Shown piece by piece: positions 59,913-64,000 of a stretch of DNA of 64,000 bases. The notes under the pieces were generated by a model, which was given only the letters and a program-made list of their open reading frames with translations, did no database searches and had not been told where the DNA came from. A program made the translations under genes and the position numbers. Source of the DNA: Combretum micranthum (lineage: Eukaryota; Streptophyta; Magnoliopsida; Myrtales; Combretaceae). Each line of letters begins with the position of its first letter. Position 1 is the first letter of the stretch. The stretch spans positions 1,302,001 to 1,366,000 of the forward strand of contig JAMXBD010000114.1 in NCBI GenBank assembly GCA_024138025.1, read 5' to 3'.

Positions 59913-60994
59913 AGGGAGAGTTGGTGAAAGAAGTAACCAGCATAATAATTCGTGAATTAAAGAAAGCTTATTTGTTGGTCACTAATTATTTAGTTGGATT
60001 TGAGTATCTTATTGAAGAAATCTTAAGTACTTTAACTACCGACATTAGTGGTGTAAAGATTATTGGAATTCATGGGATGGGTGGCATAGGGAAAACAACT
60101 CTTGGAAAAGTTATTTACAACCATTTGTTGTCTGGTTTTGAAAGTCATTGCTTTCTTGCTGATATAAGAGAAATTACTCGTTCTAAAGGTTTGGAGTTTC
60201 TACAAAAAAAGTTGATTTCGAGCATTTTGAATAAGGAGTGGGAACATAGTATCCCTAGTACTGATGAAGGAATTGGAATTATTCGTGAAAGATTTCCTGA
60301 AAAAAAGATCCTTCTTTTTTTGGATGACGTTGATGACAAGCTCCAATTGCAAGCTCTCATAAGAGAGCGTGAATATTTTGGTTTTGGAAGCAAAATTATC
60401 ATCAGTACTAGAGACAAGAGCATACTTGATTGGTTTAAAGTAGACCGTTCTTATGAACTTAGCTGCTTGAATTTTCATGAGGCTCTTCAACTTTTTAGCC
60501 AACATGCCTTTCGTAATGACACACCTTTAAATGAATATGATGTCCTTTCTCAAAGGATGGTAGAGATAGCAGGAGGGCTTCCTTTGGCACTTGAGGTTTT
60601 CGGTTCATTGTTATGTGGTAAGACTAAGAAAGAATGGGCCTCCACATTAGAAAAATTGGAGAAAGTTCCTCATAAAGAAGTCATTGCCAAGTTGAGGATT
60701 AGTTTTGAGGCATTGGATGATGATCAAAAGCGAATATTTCTTGATATTGCTTGCTTTTTCATTGGAGAAAATAAGAGAACAGTAATCCACTTCTGGGATG
60801 AGTATGCAGAAGAAGCAATAGATGTTCTTCAACAAATGTCCTTGATTAAAATGGAAAAGGGCGATTCGATACATATGCATGATCATTTAAGAGATCTAGG
60901 TAGAGAAATTGTTCGACAAGAACATGAGGAACCTGAAAAACGCAGTAGATTATGGAATGAAGAGGAAGCAACAAAATTATTTATGAGAAAAATG
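59913..60994 (+). CDS. TNL-2 exon 2, intact NB-ARC domain
   Basis: This is the nucleotide-binding switch of the receptor. In the open frame 59,885-61,060 (residue numbers from its start) I see P-loop GMGGIGKTT at 64-72, kinase-2 KILLFLDDVD at 141-150, RNBS-B IIISTRD at 171-177, GLPLAL at 231-236, RNBS-D FLDIACFF at 285-292 and MHD at 331-333. The Asp-Asp-Val-Asp kinase-2 end and FLDIACFF are TNL-type. The first nine residues are intron; the true exon begins inside codon 10 after GGGCAG. It ends KLFMRKM before GTAAGT. The frame continuing past 60,994 is intron. Confidence 0.92.
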
Positions 60995-62010
60995 GTAAGT
61001 TTCTATCATCCATCAATGTCTCTCTTTTTTCAACCTTATTTTTCTATCATGGAAGTATGATTAGTAAGTTTGCCTCCATTCTCTTAACATATAATGATAC
61101 TTGAATCCCCAAATTAAATAATTAATAAATAAATAACGAAGAGTGAATTAGATATATAGAGTATATATTCATGTATAAGTAAAAAAATAATTAGTCCATG
61201 TTTTACTAATGGGAGACCACAAAATATAGAACATGTGACCGCTACCATTTTTCTGAATATATCTCTGTATTCAAATATGCATATAATACAACGTTTATTT
61301 CTTTTCTTAGATTTTTAAAACACAAAAATGGACTAAAAATGAAGGGAAAAAACCCTTTCCATTTTTATTATGTAGAATTAAGTTTCGTAGTCAGATTAAC
61401 CTTAGGGAAAAAAAATTAAAAATCTCCCACCAGCACTACTTCAAAAAAAAAAAAAAATTAGAGGTTAGTACAAAGGAAACCTATAAATATTAAAATAAAA
61501 AAAAATACAAATAGGTCAAGGCTATAATAATCTAATGATATAAATACAAATCTCTGGATATGATGGATCTAAATCAATTCCCTCATCTCTTAAAGTTGTA
61601 ATATAAAGTCGTTGAAAAAATATATACTTATATGTAAACACATTTAATTGTTATATCACTTGAGAGACTAGTATTAAATTATTAATGCTTCTAAGCTATA
61701 AAATTTTGGGATTCTCTTTTCTCTTAAAGTTATAATACTTGTTGGAAAAAAAAAAAAAGGAACAAATAAACATATTTGACAATTATAGGTGAATGATTCC
61801 GTTCAATTTGTACATAGTAGAGAAGGAGAATAGACAGAACAATTGGTATCAGCATTTTTTATGGTAACGGGAAAAAATGAGATGTAGCATGTACTGGCCT
61901 GGCGGTTTTGGAAGCCAGAAAAGAATGATTGTGCTTCTCATGGGGTTAACATTAATGCATTAAATATTTGGAACGTCATTATAATTTATCTATAACACTC
62001 TTTTCTACAG
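60995..62010 (+). other. TNL-2 intron 2
   Basis: GTAAGT...TTTCTACAG, phase 0, AT-rich; matches 29,442-30,449. Confidence 0.75.
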
Positions 62011-62320
62011 GGAAGTGACAATGTTAGAGGAATCCAACTTGATTTTCAACAGAAAACAAAGTACTCAATCTCAAATGCAGAATTTGCGATGCTACCAAAT
62101 CTAAGGCTCCTTCGTGTTAAAGGATCTCACTTCAAACGACATGGAATGATCAACCTAAGCAAGTTTTTTAGAAAAGTCCATTCATTTTCAAGGTAAGGTG
62201 GCTTTCTTGGGAACATTTCCACAAACTATGGCACAAGCAACTTTTCATTTGTGGATTTGGTGATATTGGAACTCTCATCAGTAAAATCAAAAGTAGCTGG
62301 TGTGGTGGAGCTGTATCAAG
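62011..62320 (+). pseudogene. TNL-2 exon 3, NBS-LRR linker (frame-shifted)
   Basis: It opens GSDNVRGIQLDFQQKTKYSI and runs in frame to LSKFF, then five or more 1-3 base losses between 62,170 and 62,310 break the frame relative to TNL-1's open exon. The splice sites (AG before 62,011, GT at 62,321) are kept. Confidence 0.82.
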
Positions 62321-62423
62321 GTAAATCAAATACTCCATACTATATATATATATATTTATATATATTTTTTCATGATCTTGTTTCATTGTGAGATTTACTT
62401 GCATGCTTGTTTTCATTATACAG

Positions 62424-63748
62424 GAGGCTAAAAATTTGAAGGTTTTAGATTTGACCGATGTAAAATTTGTCAAAACTCCCAACTTCTCAAGTCACCTATT
62501 ACTAGAGCGACTTATTCTTGAAGGTGTTCAAGGCTAGTTGAAATCGATGAATCCATCAGTTTGTTAGAGCATTTGATCATTATAAACTTGAGTTGCTGTA
62601 GAAGTCTACGCAAGCTACCGCAAAGGCTTAGTTGTATGGAATCCTTAGAGGAGCTTCATGTTGGAGGGACCGCAATAGCAGAAATTCCTAATTGGCCACC
62701 TATGAAGAAACTAAGGGTTTTGGATTATTCTCACCACCAGAGATCTGACAGGTTTGGCTTTCCAGATAATGCCATGATTTTTCTCAGAGGATCGGTGAAT
62801 CCTTTCAAGCTGTCTAAGAGAGGTAACACGGGGGTAGAAGCACTTTCAAAATTATTCGAAGGTTTTGCTTCCCTGGTTGAGCTAAATTTAGCATATTCAG
62901 AGATTGTTGAGCTTCCTGATACAATTGGTTACTTGAAGAATTTGAAGGTATTGAACATTAATTACGCTCCCATAAAAAAATTGCCCACTACAATTGAAAT
63001 GTTGGAAAATCTCACTACTCTTCATGTGTGGGGCTGCTCCATTTTAAATGATGTACCAAAGTTACCCCCATCTTTATTTTCATTACAAATCGGGGATTTG
63101 TCAGGAATCCCGGATCTTTCAAACCTAATCAATTTGAAGGAGTTGGAGTTAAGTACGTCATCTGGAAATTCTCCATTTGTAATAGAGGATCCTGCCCCAT
63201 GGTGGATTGCAAAGTTACGTAATTTGGAGAGATTGACGATCTTCAGTATACAAATCGTTAACTTGCATCCTGATTTGGGTGCACTATCTCAACTTACCAC
63301 ATTAAGAATATATGATTGGTATAAACTAAAGAGCATCCCAAAGCTCCCCCCAGGCTTGAAATCTTTGACCATGGATAATTGCCCGGCGTTGACGTTATTT
63401 GAAGTTTGTAGTTGCCAATTATTGCAGGAGCTACATATAGTGGATTGCGGTTTTTCTGGAATTAATGGGCTTGAAATGTTGCACAATTTAAAAACAATGG
63501 CAATAGATAATTGTTCAAAACTTCTAAAACTACCCGATTTGTCAAATTTGAAGAAATTAAATGTGGTGATAGTATGGCATTGTCCTAATTTGGTTGAGAT
63601 TCCCGGTAGATTAGAGTCATTGGACACATTCCGTATTCTGTTTTGCTATTCACTAGAGAGAATTCCGGAGATACCGAACTCCGAAGCTATGGGGAGCTCC
63701 TACTTTGTAAGGGATTGCCCGAAATTGAATAAGTTTCCCCAGAATTAG
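62424..63748 (+). CDS. TNL-2 exon 4, leucine-rich repeats (395-codon open frame)
   Basis: After about 130 bases with small losses the frame is open from 62,561 to TAG at 63,748. It encodes roughly eleven or twelve irregular LRRs: LIIINLSCCRSLRKLPQRL, 'LEELHVGGTAIAEIPNWP', 'LVELNLAYSEIVELPDTIG', 'LKVLNINYAPIKKLPTTI', 'LTTLHVWGCS', 'DLSNLINLKELELS', 'LKSLTMDNCPALTLF', ending in 'LNKFPQN'. This region is expected to set recognition specificity. It holds one 23-residue LRR (around residues 305-330 of the frame) that TNL-1 lacks. Confidence 0.88.
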
Positions 63749-63771
63749 TGCGTCAACACTCATGCCAAATT

Positions 63772-63955
63772 GTAAGTTCTCTTAGACCTGTCTAGTGCTA
63801 CGATGTTACTACCTACGGAAAAGACTGATTACATAGTACTACATGTTATTTCCATTTTCCATTTCACTTGAATCATTTTTTTATACTCTTTTTATTCTTA
63901 TTCTTTTCTACTAATAATAAGGTGTTCACTCATGTCTTTTCTTGATGCTTTATAG
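63772..63955 (+). other. Possible 3'-UTR intron of TNL-2
   Basis: TTGTAAGTT donor and GCTTTATAG acceptor, matching 32,138-32,345 of TNL-1 with an internal ~25-base loss. Confidence 0.45.
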
Positions 63956-64000
63956 GTCCAGTACCTAGAATGAAGTGATATTTTGCAGTGTTGTCACATT

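Larger units (their letters stand above)
58487..63748 (+). pseudogene. TNL-2: TIR-NBS-LRR immune receptor, right copy, largely preserved
   Basis: Same four-exon plan as TNL-1: TIR from ATG at 58,487, NB-ARC 59,913-60,994, linker 62,011-62,320, LRR 62,424-63,748. I chose ATG 58,487 (MSSNSP) over the earlier near-cognate codon at 58,469. NB-ARC is completely open with every signature motif. The LRR exon is open from 62,561 for 395 codons. Disruptions: A5 instead of A4 at 58,708-58,712 shifts the TIR frame; a 114-base deletion at about 58,984 removes the exon-1 end and its GT donor; eight or so small losses in exon 3 and the first 100 bases of exon 4. Best matched to L6/RUN1-like TNLs. It could be a recent pseudogene, or a working gene hidden by sequence errors except for the 114-base loss. 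Confidence 0.88.
38614..64000. repeat. Right unit of the tandem segmental duplication
   Basis: This copy begins at the base matching window position 1 and is still in alignment at the window end, where it corresponds to about 32,475 on the left. The last 45 bases skip a short piece relative to the left copy. It holds a complete 4.77-kb copia element and a solo Sirevirus LTR where the left unit has, respectively, a truncated copia and a full-length Sirevirus. The unit continues past the window, so whether the PMEI gene is also duplicated cannot be seen. Confidence 0.95.

Overview
This window is nuclear DNA from a flowering plant. It is very AT-rich, dominated by decayed LTR retrotransposons and small inverted-repeat elements, and its only host genes are two TIR-NBS-LRR (TNL) immune-receptor copies and one invertase/pectin-methylesterase-inhibitor (PMEI) gene. 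TNL genes are essentially absent from grasses, so a dicot is implied. The LRR style resembles flax L6/RUN1-like TNLs of woody rosids, but the species cannot be named from this window.

The dominant structure is a large tandem duplication. Positions 1 to about 32,475 (left unit) reappear in the same order and orientation from 38,614 to the window end (right unit), at high identity. The length difference (about 32.5 kb against 25.4 kb) is explained almost to the base by four events: loss of about 9.2 kb of Sirevirus interior in the right unit, loss of about 4.07 kb of a copia element in the left unit, and deletions of about 1.87 kb and 0.13 kb in the right unit. Each unit holds, in order: noncoding DNA; a Ty3/gypsy remnant (+); a Ty1/copia element inserted nearby (-); an unrecognised GC-richer block; a second gypsy gag remnant (-); a Sirevirus-type copia element (full length, 13,212-24,089, on the left; solo LTR, 53,858-55,558, on the right); a palindromic small element; and a four-exon TNL gene (26,919-32,114 and 58,487-63,748).

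Between the units (32.5-38.6 kb) lie a third, older and diverged copy of a unit segment (34.1-34.9 kb), a roughly 65-bp minisatellite, and the PMEI gene (-), which has a broken start.

Both TNL copies carry frame disruptions as read. TNL-2 has an intact NB-ARC exon and a long open LRR exon, but a one-base insertion in TIR and a 114-bp deletion that removes the exon-1 splice donor. TNL-1 keeps that donor but has many 1-2 base deletions and lacks one LRR. The small deletions occur in patches in both copies, so part of the damage may be consensus-sequence error. I found no RNA genes, CRISPR arrays or evidence for a wholly new type of system. The strongest material is the evolutionary record in the two units and the reciprocal damage to the receptor pair.
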